In this document: positions 50,476-59,654 of the stretch, piece after piece
How positions within the stretch are numbered: the first letter of the stretch is position 1
Layout of the letters: every line of letters starts with the position of its first letter
Assembly: GCA_963799395.1 (NCBI GenBank)
Contig: CAWCWZ010000007.1
Location: 1-63,669 of the forward strand
DNA length: 63,669 nucleotides
Source: Bog-752 sp963799395
GTDB lineage: Bacteria; Actinomycetota; Thermoleophilia; UBA2241
Direction: 5' to 3'
Translations under genes and position numbers: made by a program
Notes under the pieces: generated by a model
The model's database searches: none
The model's input: the letters and a program-made list of their open reading frames with translations, nothing else
Told to the model about the DNA's origin: nothing

Positions 50476-52248
50476 CTAGCTTTTCGTGCCGATGCGCTTG
50501 ATCCAGTCCTTGGGCGCGTAGGTCGAGACGAACGTGTCCCTCCACAGCACCCGGTCTCCTTGCTTCACCGTGCGTACGACCTTGACAGTACGACCAGAGA
50601 ACCCTTGTTCGTACACGACGATGCCGCGGGCGAGGGTGTCGTCGGTGATGACGCGGGGGTGTTTGCGCGACGTGTCCGGCGGTCTGACGTCGTAGAACGG
50701 GCTCGTCGTGTAGGTGACCGTGCGTCCGGTGCTGCCCACGAGGACGACCGTCACCTGGCCGGCTCCTGCCCAGCAGCGCAGGAGCAGCGCGTGGCCGGTG
50801 TCGTTTCTGAACTTGAGGTCCTGCGAGCCGTAGGCCACCTGGGCATCGCGGCCGATCGGGTAGTGTTCGATGAAGAAGTCGTGGGGATGGCGCTCGACGA
50901 TCGGCAGCCCTGCGAAGAAGGCCGCGTTGAACAGCGTCGTCGCGAACTGGCACAGCCCGCCCCCCACGCCGAGCCGCAGCACGCCGTTGTCGATCACCGG
51001 CGCGTAGTCGAAGCCGCGGTTCACCGTACGCGGACCGAGCGTGTCGTTCAGCGAGAAGACCGTCCCCGGCTTGATGACGGTGCCGTCGACCAGCCTGGCG
51101 GCCTGCATGATGTTCTGGGCCCGCGGCTTGTTCGTCTGGTCGTAGTAGGTCGTGAACTGCGAGCCCAGGCCGTCGAGGCCGAGCGCGACGAGCTGGTCGG
51201 TGGTGGTCATCGGCTTCAGCGTCGTCACGGGCACGACAATCTCGCGCAGGCCGGTCTGGGCGGCGGTGTAGTTCATGTCGGAGAGCAGCTGCGGCATGTC
51301 CAGTCCGAACCCTTCATGGCCGGGCTTGATCAGCACCTTCTTGCCCTTCACGATCACCGTCGCGCTGACGGCGGGCCTCTCCATGAACGCGAACAGACGG
51401 AGCAGGGCGGCCCGGCAGCGGGGGTTGTCGAAGGTCAGGGGCTGCGTCGTGGCCGCCGCGCCGGAGCTCACCGACAGCATGCTCGCGATCTGGGCCGGAC
51501 TCAGGTCGATCTCGCGCGCGCGAAAGCGCAGCCGCAGCGGCGTGCTCACGTATACGGCGGCCTGCGTGACGGCCGTCTGGGCCGCGGCGGTCCCGACGGT
51601 GGGGGCCGCCGCCATGAGGGGCGCCGGCCCCTGGAACCGCCGCCACTTCGTCAGGGCCGCCATGAGCTCGGTCTTGAAACCGGCCGGGTCGATGGCCAGG
51701 CCGCTGATCGCCGGCCGCACGACCACCTTGCCGCTCACGAGGGCCAGCGTGGCGTCGCGCGGCGCCGTGCCGATGGCCGGCGCGATCTTCTGCAGACCGG
51801 CCTGAAAGGCGGCGGGATCGAACCGGACGACCGGTTCGATGGGGCCGCCGCGACCGTACCACGGGCGCAGGCCGGCCACGTCGAGGCGGCCGCGCGTCGT
51901 CGCCCGGCGCGCCGTGGCCGCGACGTCGACACTCACCCCGAGATCGGCGAGCGAGAGGTCGAGCGGCCCCTGTCTGGTCTGTAACACGACGCTCGACAGG
52001 CCGCGCGCGGCAAGCTCGTGGGCGATCTCGGCCCGGGCCCGGGCGGCGGTGTCGCGAGCGAGGCTGACGCCTCCCGCCGTTACCCCGAACGGCACCCGTC
52101 CGTACAGGTAGCCCTGCAGCGCGCCGCCCGCGGCAACGGCCGCGACGAGCACGACGAAGAGGGTCGCGAGGCCGGCGAGCGCCACGCGCCGCCGCCGCCA
52201 CACGCCGGCGGAGACTGCATCTGGTGTCGGGTCAAGGGGTTCGGTCAT
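50476..52248 (-). CDS. VanW family cell-envelope protein
   Basis: About 590 residues. It has one N-terminal membrane helix (VALAGLATLFVVLVAAVAAG), then two PG-binding_4-like domains (residues about 60-300), then the VanW core (FSLNDTLGPRTVNRGFDYAP, GVGGGLCQFATTLFNAAFFAG, VERHPHDFF), and a short C-terminal G5-like strand region. It is probably anchored in the membrane and faces peptidoglycan. The ATG at 52248 is chosen; an in-frame GTG at 52326 would add 26 residues before the cytoplasmic segment. Confidence 0.86.
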   Translation of the reverse strand: MTEPLDPTPDAVSAGVWRRRRVALAGLATLFVVLVAAVAAGGALQGYLYGRVPFGVTAGGVSLARDTAARARAEIAHELAARGLSSVVLQTRQGPLDLSLADLGVSVDVAATARRATTRGRLDVAGLRPWYGRGGPIEPVVRFDPAAFQAGLQKIAPAIGTAPRDATLALVSGKVVVRPAISGLAIDPAGFKTELMAALTKWRRFQGPAPLMAAAPTVGTAAAQTAVTQAAVYVSTPLRLRFRAREIDLSPAQIASMLSVSSGAAATTQPLTFDNPRCRAALLRLFAFMERPAVSATVIVKGKKVLIKPGHEGFGLDMPQLLSDMNYTAAQTGLREIVVPVTTLKPMTTTDQLVALGLDGLGSQFTTYYDQTNKPRAQNIMQAARLVDGTVIKPGTVFSLNDTLGPRTVNRGFDYAPVIDNGVLRLGVGGGLCQFATTLFNAAFFAGLPIVERHPHDFFIEHYPIGRDAQVAYGSQDLKFRNDTGHALLLRCWAGAGQVTVVLVGSTGRTVTYTTSPFYDVRPPDTSRKHPRVITDDTLARGIVVYEQGFSGRTVKVVRTVKQGDRVLWRDTFVSTYAPKDWIKRIGTKS

Positions 52249-52383
52249 GCCTGGTCCGCGGGACGCGCTCGATCCGTCCTCTTCAGGGTTCACCGCACGG
52301 CCCGCGCTTCCTTGGAGAGTGCCCACGGGAGTATCTATCGGACGCTCGGCGGCAGGCTTGACGGGCGCGCCGTCGTGGCGCGG

Positions 52384-54900
52384 CTACTCGGTCCGGGCGG
52401 CGATCACGGCGCGGACCTTGGCGACGAACCCCTCCGCCATCTGCTCCGAAGCGTCGGCGTCGACGCCCTCGGCGTAGATGTGGAACAGCGCCTCGTCGGC
52501 GTCGGGCAGGATCTGCGACCAGCCGCCCTTGTAGAAGACCTTGATGCCGTCGAGAAGGCTGAGGTCGTGACCGTCGCTGCGCTGCAGCTCCTCGGTGACC
52601 GTGCGCATGACCGTGCCCTTGAGCGACCACGGGCAGCCGACGGTCCGGTGGACGAGGGTGCTCGCAGGGATCCCGGCCACGTGCTCCGAGAGCGGCACGG
52701 TGCTCGGCGCCAGCAGCTCGAGCAGCTTGCCGAGGCTCATGAGGGCATCGAAGGCGGGCAGGAACCGGGGAAAGATGTAGCCGCCGCCGACGGTTCCGGC
52801 GAAGGCCACGTCGTCGGCGGTGGCCGCCTCCATGAGGGCCGGCAGCGACACCTTCGTGCGCTCGATCTCGATGTCGAACGGCGCCGCCATCTGCTCGGCC
52901 AGGCGCGTCACGGTCAGCGGCAAGGCGATCTTGCGCCCCTTGTCCAGCGTACCGGCGACCAGGCGCACGAAGAGCAGCAGGGTCTTCTCGAGCGGGATCT
53001 CCTGCCCCAGCTCGTCGATCAGGTAGAGCCGCTCGGCTCCGGGGTCGATGACCGCGCCGAGATCGGCCCCCATCACCTTCACCAGGCGCTGGACGTCGGC
53101 GATGTTGACGCCCAGCTCGGTCGGCGCCACGGTCGTCCTCTGCTCGTCGGTGAAGGCGTGCAGCGAGATGACCTCGACGTTCAGGTAGGGCAGGACGAGC
53201 GGCAGCACGAGCGCGACCGGTGAGTGCGAGTAGTCGATGACGAGCCGGTAGCCGCGGGCGCGGATCAGCGCCGTGTCCCACGACTTCGTGAGGCCGCGCA
53301 TGTAGGTCTCGTGGGCCCGGTCGGGAAAGTGGATGCGGCCCATCTCGGTGTAGAAGGCGCGCCGGAAGTCCTGGCGGCCGTAGTACTTCTCGATGTTCTT
53401 CTGGCTCTTCTCGCTCACGGGGATGCCGGGCGGCTCGAACACCTGGATCTGCACGACTTCGGGGTCCCAGCTCGAGATGCGCACGTGGACGCCGCCGGCG
53501 GCGTTACCGCCCTTGATCTCGAGCGATTGACCGCCGCCGAGCTCACCCGCAGATCGCGGACGTCGACGCCGGTGGAGTTGAGGCCGCTGATGATGGCGCG
53601 CTTGATGACCCGCGAGGCGGGGTGCGCGTCGCGGCTGGTGACCACCGTGGCGCCCTTGGGCAGCGCGGTCGCCGTAGGCGAGCGCCAGCTTGAGGCCGAG
53701 CTCGGCGGTGATGTCGACGTTGATCGAGCCCCACCACGCCGTCCTTGCCGAAGAGCTGGGCGGTGCCGCGCGACTCCCAGATGATGCTCGGTTGATCTGG
53801 GCGCCCGATTCGACCGTTTTGAAGGGGTAGATCTTCACGTCGGGAGCGACGTAGGCCTGCTCGCCGATCACGCACTCGTCGCCGATGGCGGCGCCCTCGC
53901 TGATGGTGGCTCCCGGCTTGATGTCGCAGTTCTTGCCGAGGATCGCGCCGTAGACCTTGGCCGCCGAGCCCACGTAGGTGTTGGCGTCGATCACGCTGAA
54001 GCGGGTCTCGGCGTGGTCCTTGACGACCACGTTGCTGCCCATCACCGTGTAGGCGCCGATGCGGGCGTTGCGGTCGATCTTGGCGTAGTTGCCTATGACG
54101 GCCGGTCCGGTCACGTGCTCGAGCGACTCGATGCTGACGTTCTCGCCGATGTAGATGTCGTTCTCGAGGCGTATGCCCGGGATCGACGCGTGCACCTTGC
54201 CGTCGAGCACGTCGCGGTTGGCGGCCAGATACTGCCCCAGGCTACCGATGTCCTGCCAGTAGCCGTCGGCGACCGTGCCGTAGAGCGGCTTGCCGAGCTC
54301 GAACAGCTTGGGGAACAGCTCCTGGCTGAAGTCGTAGGACTGCCCCGCCGGGATGTAGTTGAAGACCTCGGGTTCGAGCACGTAGATGCCGGTGTTGACG
54401 GTGTCCGAGAAGACCTGCCCCCACGTCGGCTTTTCGAGGAAGCGTTCGACGCGACCCTCGTCGTTGATCACGACCACGCCGAACTCGAGGGGGTTCTCGA
54501 CGTGCTTGAGGACGATCGTGACCATGGCCCCGCGGCGCTCGTGCTCGGCGATGACCGCCGTCAGGTCGAAATCGGTGAGCGCGTCGCCTGAGATCACGAT
54601 GAAGCGCTCCCCGAGCAGCTCCTCGGCGTTCTTGACGCTGCCGGCGGTCCCCAGCGGCACCTGCTCGACCGAGTAGTTGATGTTCACGCCGAGCTCGCTG
54701 CCGTCGCCGAAGTAGTCGCGGATGGCTTTCGGCAGAAACGCGAGCGTGACGACGATGTCCTCGATCCCGTGCCGCTTGAGCAGCTCGACGATATGCTCCA
54801 TGCACGGCTTGTTGGCTACCGGCACCATCGGCTTGGGCTGGTTGCTGGTGAGCGGCCGCAGGCGCGTCCCCTCTCCCCCGGCCATCACGACGGCGCGCAT
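52384..54900 (-). CDS. NDP-sugar pyrophosphorylase/phosphomannomutase-like fusion (four frame breaks)
   Basis: About 835 residues. The N-terminal nucleotidyltransferase domain shows MRAVVMAGGEGTRLRPLT and ISGDALTDFD, typical of mannose-1-phosphate guanylyltransferase. A left-handed beta-helix (hexapeptide) domain follows, then a phosphohexomutase-like half. In that half the usual TASHNP serine loop reads TSRDAHPAS and the metal site DGDxDR reads DPGAER, so it has probably lost mutase activity. Frame breaks lie between about 53530 and 53800. The family is common in actinobacteria and supplies sugar nucleotides for the envelope. Confidence 0.85.
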   Translation of the reverse strand: MRAVVMAGGEGTRLRPLTSNQPKPMVPVANKPCMEHIVELLKRHGIEDIVVTLAFLPKAIRDYFGDGSELGVNINYSVEQVPLGTAGSVKNAEELLGERFIVISGDALTDFDLTAVIAEHERRGAMVTIVLKHVENPLEFGVVVINDEGRVERFLEKPTWGQVFSDTVNTGIYVLEPEVFNYIPAGQSYDFSQELFPKLFELGKPLYGTVADGYWQDIGSLGQYLAANRDVLDGKVHASIPGIRLENDIYIGENVSIESLEHVTGPAVIGNYAKIDRNARIGAYTVMGSNVVVKDHAETRFSVIDANTYVGSAAKVYGAILGKNCDIKPGATISEGAAIGDECVIGEQAYVAPDVKIYPFKTVESGAQINRASSGSRAAPPSSSARTAWWGSINVDITAELGLKLALAYGDRAAQGRHGGHQPRRAPRLAGHQARHHQRPQLHRRRRPRSAGELGGGQSLEIKGGNAAGGVHVRISSWDPEVVQIQVFEPPGIPVSEKSQKNIEKYYGRQDFRRAFYTEMGRIHFPDRAHETYMRGLTKSWDTALIRARGYRLVIDYSHSPVALVLPLVLPYLNVEVISLHAFTDEQRTTVAPTELGVNIADVQRLVKVMGADLGAVIDPGAERLYLIDELGQEIPLEKTLLLFVRLVAGTLDKGRKIALPLTVTRLAEQMAAPFDIEIERTKVSLPALMEAATADDVAFAGTVGGGYIFPRFLPAFDALMSLGKLLELLAPSTVPLSEHVAGIPASTLVHRTVGCPWSLKGTVMRTVTEELQRSDGHDLSLLDGIKVFYKGGWSQILPDADEALFHIYAEGVDADASEQMAEGFVAKVRAVIAARTE

Positions 54901-55041
54901 GGCTCTCCGGTCGGGTCGAAGGTACGCGGCTGTCGCTGCGAGGGCATGCTCTGATAGTACCAGAAGCCGCCGGCGCGTCACCGTCGGCCGGCGAGCCTCG
55001 AGCGGCCGAGCGGCGAGCCGCCGGCCCGCGAGGGGCGGACC

Positions 55042-55596
55042 CTACGACATCGCCGCCGACGTGGGCCGCGAGCGCTTCCAGCGCAGGAACTCCCGCCAAA
55101 TGTAGCGGAAACCGGTGACCACGTACAGCGTCCCGCCCACGGCGTACAGCGGCCAGGCCACGACCCGCACATCGATGATGAAGAACTCGATGCCGCAGAC
55201 GAGCGTGAAGTTGGCGAGCTTGCCGCCTCGCATGATGCTCGGCTTCTCGTGGTAGTGGAACAGCATCAGGGCCGAGCCGGCCAGCATGAGCCCGTCGCGC
55301 ACGATGAGCGGCACGACCGCCCACCAGGGCAGCACCCCGAACAGCAGCAGGGCGCCGACCAGGAACAGAAAGAGGATGCGGTCGGTCACCGGGTCGAGCA
55401 CGCGTCCGAGGTCGCTCTGCCAGCGGTAGCGGCGGGCGAGCCAGCCGTCGACCACGTCCGACAGCGCCAGGACGAGGACGAGGATGGCGGCCGGCCAGCT
55501 CGCCCCGGGCGCCTGCAGGCTGTACACCCACAGAAAGACGGGGAGGGCGCACAGGCGGCCGATGGTGATGGCGTTCGGGATCATGCGGCGCGACAT
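55042..55596 (-). CDS. CDP-alcohol phosphatidyltransferase family protein
   Basis: 184 residues with several membrane helices. The motif D-x2-D-G-x2-A-R-x8-G-x3-D-x3-D is seen as DVVDGWLARRYRWQSDLGRV with LDPVTDR following. It could be a second phosphatidylglycerophosphate synthase or a cardiolipin synthase of actinobacterial type. The start ATG is at 55596, 16 bases downstream of a strong hairpin. Confidence 0.82.
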   Translation of the reverse strand: MSRRMIPNAITIGRLCALPVFLWVYSLQAPGASWPAAILVLVLALSDVVDGWLARRYRWQSDLGRVLDPVTDRILFLFLVGALLLFGVLPWWAVVPLIVRDGLMLAGSALMLFHYHEKPSIMRGGKLANFTLVCGIEFFIIDVRVVAWPLYAVGGTLYVVTGFRYIWREFLRWKRSRPTSAAMS

Positions 55597-55611
55597 GGCC
55601 GTAGTGTACAG

Positions 55612-55655
55612 GACGAGGCCGGCGGGGCGGCTTTCGCCGCCCCGCCGGCCTCGTC
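55612..55655. terminator. Perfect 20-bp inverted repeat
   Basis: Bases 55612-55631 are the exact reverse complement of 55636-55655 around TTTC. Like the hairpin at 10945 it has no T-tract. It separates the minus-strand phosphatidyltransferase gene from the tRNA and the integrated element, and could block readthrough from the integrase side. Confidence 0.65.
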
Positions 55656-55734
55656 GGACCCGTCCGCATGGGCCCGCGCGCCACGCCTGCCGGCGCCGCG
55701 GACGATGTGCTACACTACGGCCTCGTTCCGCGGT

Positions 55735-55812
55735 CGGCGTGTGGCGCAGCCTGGTTAGCGCACTAGTCTGGGGGACTAGGGGTCGCCAGTTCGAATCTGG
55801 CCACGCCGACCA
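55735..55812 (+). tRNA. tRNA-Pro (GGG)
   Basis: CGGCGTG and CACGCCG form the acceptor stem. The anticodon stem-loop CTAGT-CTGGGGG-ACTAG gives anticodon GGG, the T loop is TTCGAAT, and CCA is encoded. A -10-like TACACT stands at 55711. Its 3' end adjoins the integrase gene of the downstream element and is the likely attachment site. Confidence 0.93.
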
Positions 55813-56762
55813 CCTTCTTTCCCCTGCAAAACTGCGCTTTCTCGGCGATGTCGCGAGGGCACGTCTCGGCCCTCGAAAGGCCCCTCTGCCCTCCGTTTGC
55901 AAACCGGCGCCTCACCGCTCGCCCTTCCTGGTCGCCTGGACCAGCGCCGCGACGCGGCTCGTGGCCTCTGCCTGGAGTCCCGGCGAGACGTGCGAGTAGA
56001 TGTCCAGCGTCACCGAGATGTTGGCATGGCCGAGCTGATCGGACACCGTCTTGGGGTGAGCGTTAGCCTGAAAGGCCAGCGTCGCCCAGGTGTGCCGCAG
56101 GTCGTGCAGTCGGATCGGCGGCAGAGCGGCTACCTTGGCCAGCGCACGGAAGGCGCTACACATCCAGTCGGGCCGGATCGGCACGCCGTAGCGATCCTCG
56201 CGGCCCTGGCCGGCCGACCGCACGAGGTGTGTGAAGATGTGCCGCGGGCCGACCCTTGCCGTCTCGGTGGGCTCGCGATCGTCCCAGGCGGTGCGGTAGC
56301 GCATGAACTCCTCGAGCTGTGTCGCGCGCCAGCGGCGCAGCTCGGCGACCACGAGCGGATCCAGCGAGACCACGCGCCGACCGCGGGCGGTCTTCGGGCT
56401 GGAGACCTGTACGGCGCCGTCCACCATGACCCGGGCCCGCTGCACCGAAGCCGTGCCCTCGGCCAGGTCAAGGTCGCTCCAGCGCAGGCCTGCGACCTCG
56501 CCGCGCCGCATGCCGGTGAGGGCCGACGTGTACCAGAGAGCGACCTGCATCGGGTCGGCGGCGCAGGTGCGCGTGTAGGTGTACTCGACGCCCTTGCGGC
56601 TGCGCCGCGTGCCAGCGGCGGTCCGTTCGTCGGCCAGGGCGTCGGCCGCCTCGAGGAAGCGGCCTAGACCGTATGTAGCGGCGCGGCGCCCCGCCACGTA
56701 AGTTGGCGCGGGTTGCCGCCACACCGGGTGGTGGCAGAGCCGCAGTTACGGGGAGGCGCCGC

Positions 56763-57845
56763 ATGAGTGAGCTTACGTTCATCGGTCTCGATGTGCACGC
56801 ACGATCGGTCTCGGCCGGCATCCTCGACGGAGGCACCGGCGAGGTGCGCAGCTGCAGCGCTCCTGCGGTCAGCCGCGGAGCTCGTCGCCTGGCTGCGCGC
56901 CCAAGGCGAGCCGCTTTCCGTCGCCTACGAGGCCGGGCCTACTGGCTTCGGGCTGGCGCGCGCCTGTGAGGCGGCCGGGATCCGCTGCCTGGTAGCCGCC
57001 CCTCGAAGATCGCGCGCGCCCCCGGCGACCGCGTCAAGACCGACCGCCGCGACGCCCTGCGCCTGGCCAAGCTGCTGCGCCTCGGCGAGCTCGACGGCGG
57101 TGCGCGTGCCGAGCCTAGCCGAGGAGGCGCGCCCGTGACCTGGTACGCGCCCGTGAGGACGCCCGCGCCGATCTGATGCGTGCCCGCCACCGACTCTCCA
57201 AGCTGCTCCTGCGCCACGGCCTTCTCTGGGAAGGCACCGCCTGGACGCAGGCCCACGAGCGCTGGCTCGCCGGGCAGCGCTTCGCGCAACGCGGCCTGCA
57301 GCCGGCCTACGAGGAGGGCCTCGCCGCCGTCGGGGCGTGCAGGCCCGCCGCGACGCCCTCGATGCGGCGATCGCGAGGAGGCGGCCAAGCGAGCCCTGGG
57401 CGGAGGTCGTCGGCCGCCTTTGCTGCCTGCGCGGCGTCTCCACCCTGACCGCCTTCGGCCTGGCCGTGGGAGATCGGCGACTGGCAGCGCTTCGACGGAC
57501 GCTCGATCGGCGCCTACCTGGGGCTTGTGCCCAGCGAGAACTCCTCCGGGGAGCGCCGCCGCCAGGGGGCGATCACCAAGGCCGGCAACTGCCACGCCCG
57601 ACGCCTGCTGGTCGAGGCCGCCTGGCACCATCGCCGGCCGGCCTCGCGCCCGCAGCCGCGAGCTCGCGCGTCGGCGGGAAGGGCAGCCGGCGGCGGTGCG
57701 CGTCCGTGCCGAGGCGGCCGAGCGGCGCCTGCACCGACGCTGGCATAGCTTCGACGCCCGCGGCAAGCGCCCCACGGTGGCCGCCGTGGCCGTGGCCCGC
57801 GAGCTCGCCGGCTGGTGCTGGAGCCTCGCCATCATGGGCGACTGA
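56763..57845 (+). CDS. IS110-family transposase (several frame breaks)
   Basis: DEDD-type recombinase. Readable parts in order are FIGLDVHARSVSAGILDGG (first Asp), VAYEAGPTGFGLARAC, KIARAPGDRVKTDRRDALRL, RDLVRAREDARADLMRARHR, then the transposase-20 part LRGVSTLTAFGL, GAYLGLVPSENSSGERRRQG and ITKAGN with the likely catalytic serine, ending WCWSLAIMGD. These lie in different frames, with breaks near 56870, 56998, 57100, 57133, 57340, 57465 and 57640. The pattern matches the one-base insertions elsewhere, so the gene may be intact in the organism. Confidence 0.85.
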
Positions 57846-58129
57846 AGGCAACGCCCGAGACGCCGCGGCGAGCGCGTCGGGCCGCACGCGCGAGGAGCAT
57901 GCGCGACGGACAGCTATGAGCAGCCCTTGCGGGCCACGCTCGATCTAGACGCAGCGCCGCTCCCGACGCACGAGACGGTCATGCGGATAGCCAAACCCGC
58001 GCATATCAGACTGACCGCGCGTCGCTACCGCGGCCTGGCGCGCTCACCGCGGCGTCCCCAACACGATCGCGACCCTCACTCGACGGAGAGGTCGAGCCAC
58101 TGCCCTTGACAGGAGACGCTCCATATCAG
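57846..58129 (+). ncRNA. Candidate bridge RNA/seekRNA region of the IS element
   Basis: The 284-base noncoding right end has no open frame of note. IS110/IS1111 elements encode a structured guide RNA in a noncoding end. Here two short words match the integration target in the same order: GCGGCCT (58030-58036) equals the seven bases left of the AG core, and CGGCGTCCC (58050-58058) equals 58135-58143 to the right. The words are short and the composition is G+C-rich, so this is suggestive only. Confidence 0.45.
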
Positions 58130-58677
58130 CTGCTCGGCGTCCCAGGTCGACATCTCGCGCTGCTGCGCAGAGGGCAGCGGCGGATCGGCGTCGTCGGCGA
58201 CGTTGCGAGCAACGGCCTTCCAGCGCACCGCGTCGCGCAGGGCCCGGTGCATCACGCCGTGCACGCGGCGCACCGCATGGATCCCGAGCGGCCCTCTTCC
58301 CTCTTCGCTGCCGTTGGCGGCGAGCTGCGCGTAGAGACGATTGAGGTCGGCGCCGGTCAACCCCTGCAGGCGCCGGCCACCGATCGCCGGCACGATGTGA
58401 ACGCGCACGAGCGTCTCGTAGAGCGACAGCGTCCCAGGTCGCAGCGTTGCGGCGGCCGACGGTAGCCAGCGCTCGACCAGGAACGCGCCCACGGTGAGCT
58501 TGTCCGGGGCGACGTCTTCCCCAGCCTTCAGCGCGGCTAGGGCGTCGGTCAGCGCGCTCTCGGCCTCGCGCTTCGTGCGAAAGCCTGAGCGCCACCGCTG
58601 CCGACGCTTGCCGTCGGCGTCCCGATCGAGCTCGACGACGTAGACATAGCCCGCGCCGCGGCGCCTCACGTGACCTT

Positions 58678-59557
58678 TCATAGCTGCCCCAGCTCCTTCC
58701 TGCGCGCCAGCGCCTGCCTATAGGCCGCGCTGATCGACGCTCCACCGTCATCCTTCGCGTAGCGCCCCCTCTTCCCGGCACGCACCGGATGGGCCTCGTT
58801 CCACTGTCGGAGCACCTCCGGCCAGGGCGCGTTCTCCGCGTGTCGCCCCGGGTGCGGCCGTAGCTTCTGAACGAACCGGATCAGCTCGAGGGTGTGCCGC
58901 TCGGGCCGCTTTGGGCGCGTGCGCGACACGTAGAGCCGCCGGAACGCGACGTACTCGCGGCTCAGATCCTTCGCCGGCAGGAAGGGATCATAGGCGCAAA
59001 ACCTTAGGCCACCATCCGACGACCAGGACATCCGGAAGGCCTGCCCGCAGGGCAGGCCGCACGGAGAAAGAGCAGGGCGTCCTCGAGGTCGGCTCCCGTA
59101 ATGCGATGCACTTCGCGTGCCGCAAGCGCCACGAGCGACAGGTCGGGTAGCAGGGGGGCCCTCGAGGTCTGCGGCCAGGTTCGTGTCGCCAGGTCGCCAA
59201 GGTCGTCCTCGAGATATAGGCCCGGGCCCGCGAAGACGTCGAGGAAGAACCGGCCGCCCCTGTGGCGGATCCGTAGCTCGCGAGCGTCGACGTAGTCCGC
59301 GCCTTCCGCGAGAGCACGGGCGCGCAGCGGCTCGAGCAGCCTGCGCCTCTCGAGGCGCGCCAAGTCCTGCGGCAGGTAGAGCCGCAGGCGGTCGCCGGCG
59401 CGCCCTCGACCCTGGGCCAGCACAGGATCCACGGAAGCAGCTCCGCGGGCGCAAGTGGACCATCGAGGCCGAGCGCCTTCCACAGGTCCGACCGCAATCC
59501 TCCGGCGAGCCATGCGAGTCGGTCGTCGTTCCAGCTCTGCCAGTCTCCGTGTCCCAA
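58678..59557 (-). CDS. Unknown protein upstream of the integrase (two frame breaks)
   Basis: Not recognised. A TTG start at 59557 after GGAAGGAGG gives MGHGDWQSWNDDRLAWLAGG. Pieces in other frames continue as YLPQDLARLERRRLLEPL, RHRGGRFFLDVFAGPGLYL, DADLEDALLFL-like text, then SRTRPKRPERHTLELIRFVQ and the C-terminal WPEVLRQWNEAHP and SISAAYRQALARRKELGQL. The C-terminal helices look like a small DNA-binding fold. It overlaps the integrase start by four bases, so the two were one operon. About 290 residues if corrected. Confidence 0.6.
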
Positions 59558-59629
59558 CGTTCGGTGCCTCCTTCCAAACGTGTCTCCACAGCTCTTGTCA
59601 CAACGTCTAAGGTAACGTCAACGTTCGGT
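59555..59629. promoter_or_regulatory. Divergent control region with direct repeats
   Basis: CAACGTTCGGT occurs at 59555-59565 and again at 59619-59629. AACGT occurs twice more between them. The first copy covers the TTG start of the leftward gene, and the second is just before the Xre gene's AAAGGAGG. The layout suggests operators for the Xre protein controlling the int side and its own gene. Confidence 0.5.
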
Positions 59630-59654
59630 TAAGTCAAGAAAGGAGGCAACGCAC

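Larger units (their letters stand above)
56668..58129 (+). mobile_element. IS110/IS1111-family insertion sequence
   Basis: 1,462 bp. The dinucleotide AG occurs at both edges (56666-56667 and 58128-58129), and removing one copy plus the element restores the integrase codon CTA. Imperfect subterminal inverted repeats are GTATGTAGCGGC (56671-56682) and the reverse complement of 58115-58126 (10 of 12 match). The left noncoding end is 95 bases and the right one 284 bases, the IS1111-like arrangement. Confidence 0.88.
55912..58681 (-). pseudogene. int: Tyrosine recombinase/integrase split by an insertion sequence
   Basis: The N-terminal half (58681 down to 58130) has an arm-binding AP2-like domain (GAGYVYVVELDRDADGKRRQ), a basic TKREAE segment, and the core-binding domain to MSTWDAEQL. 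The C-terminal half (56667 down to 55912) has the catalytic Arg in TGMRRGEVAGLRW, HDLRH, LGH and the nucleophilic Tyr in LDIYSHV. Removing the insertion element joins the halves as AEQLGRFLEAADAL with no frame loss, for about 436 residues. The element should therefore be unable to excise without help. The gene overlaps its upstream neighbour (ATGA). Confidence 0.92.

Noticed and set aside
56668..58129. Insertion sequence with terminal inverted repeats and target duplication of several bases
   Set aside because: Only a two-base repeat and subterminal repeats are found, as expected for the IS110 group.
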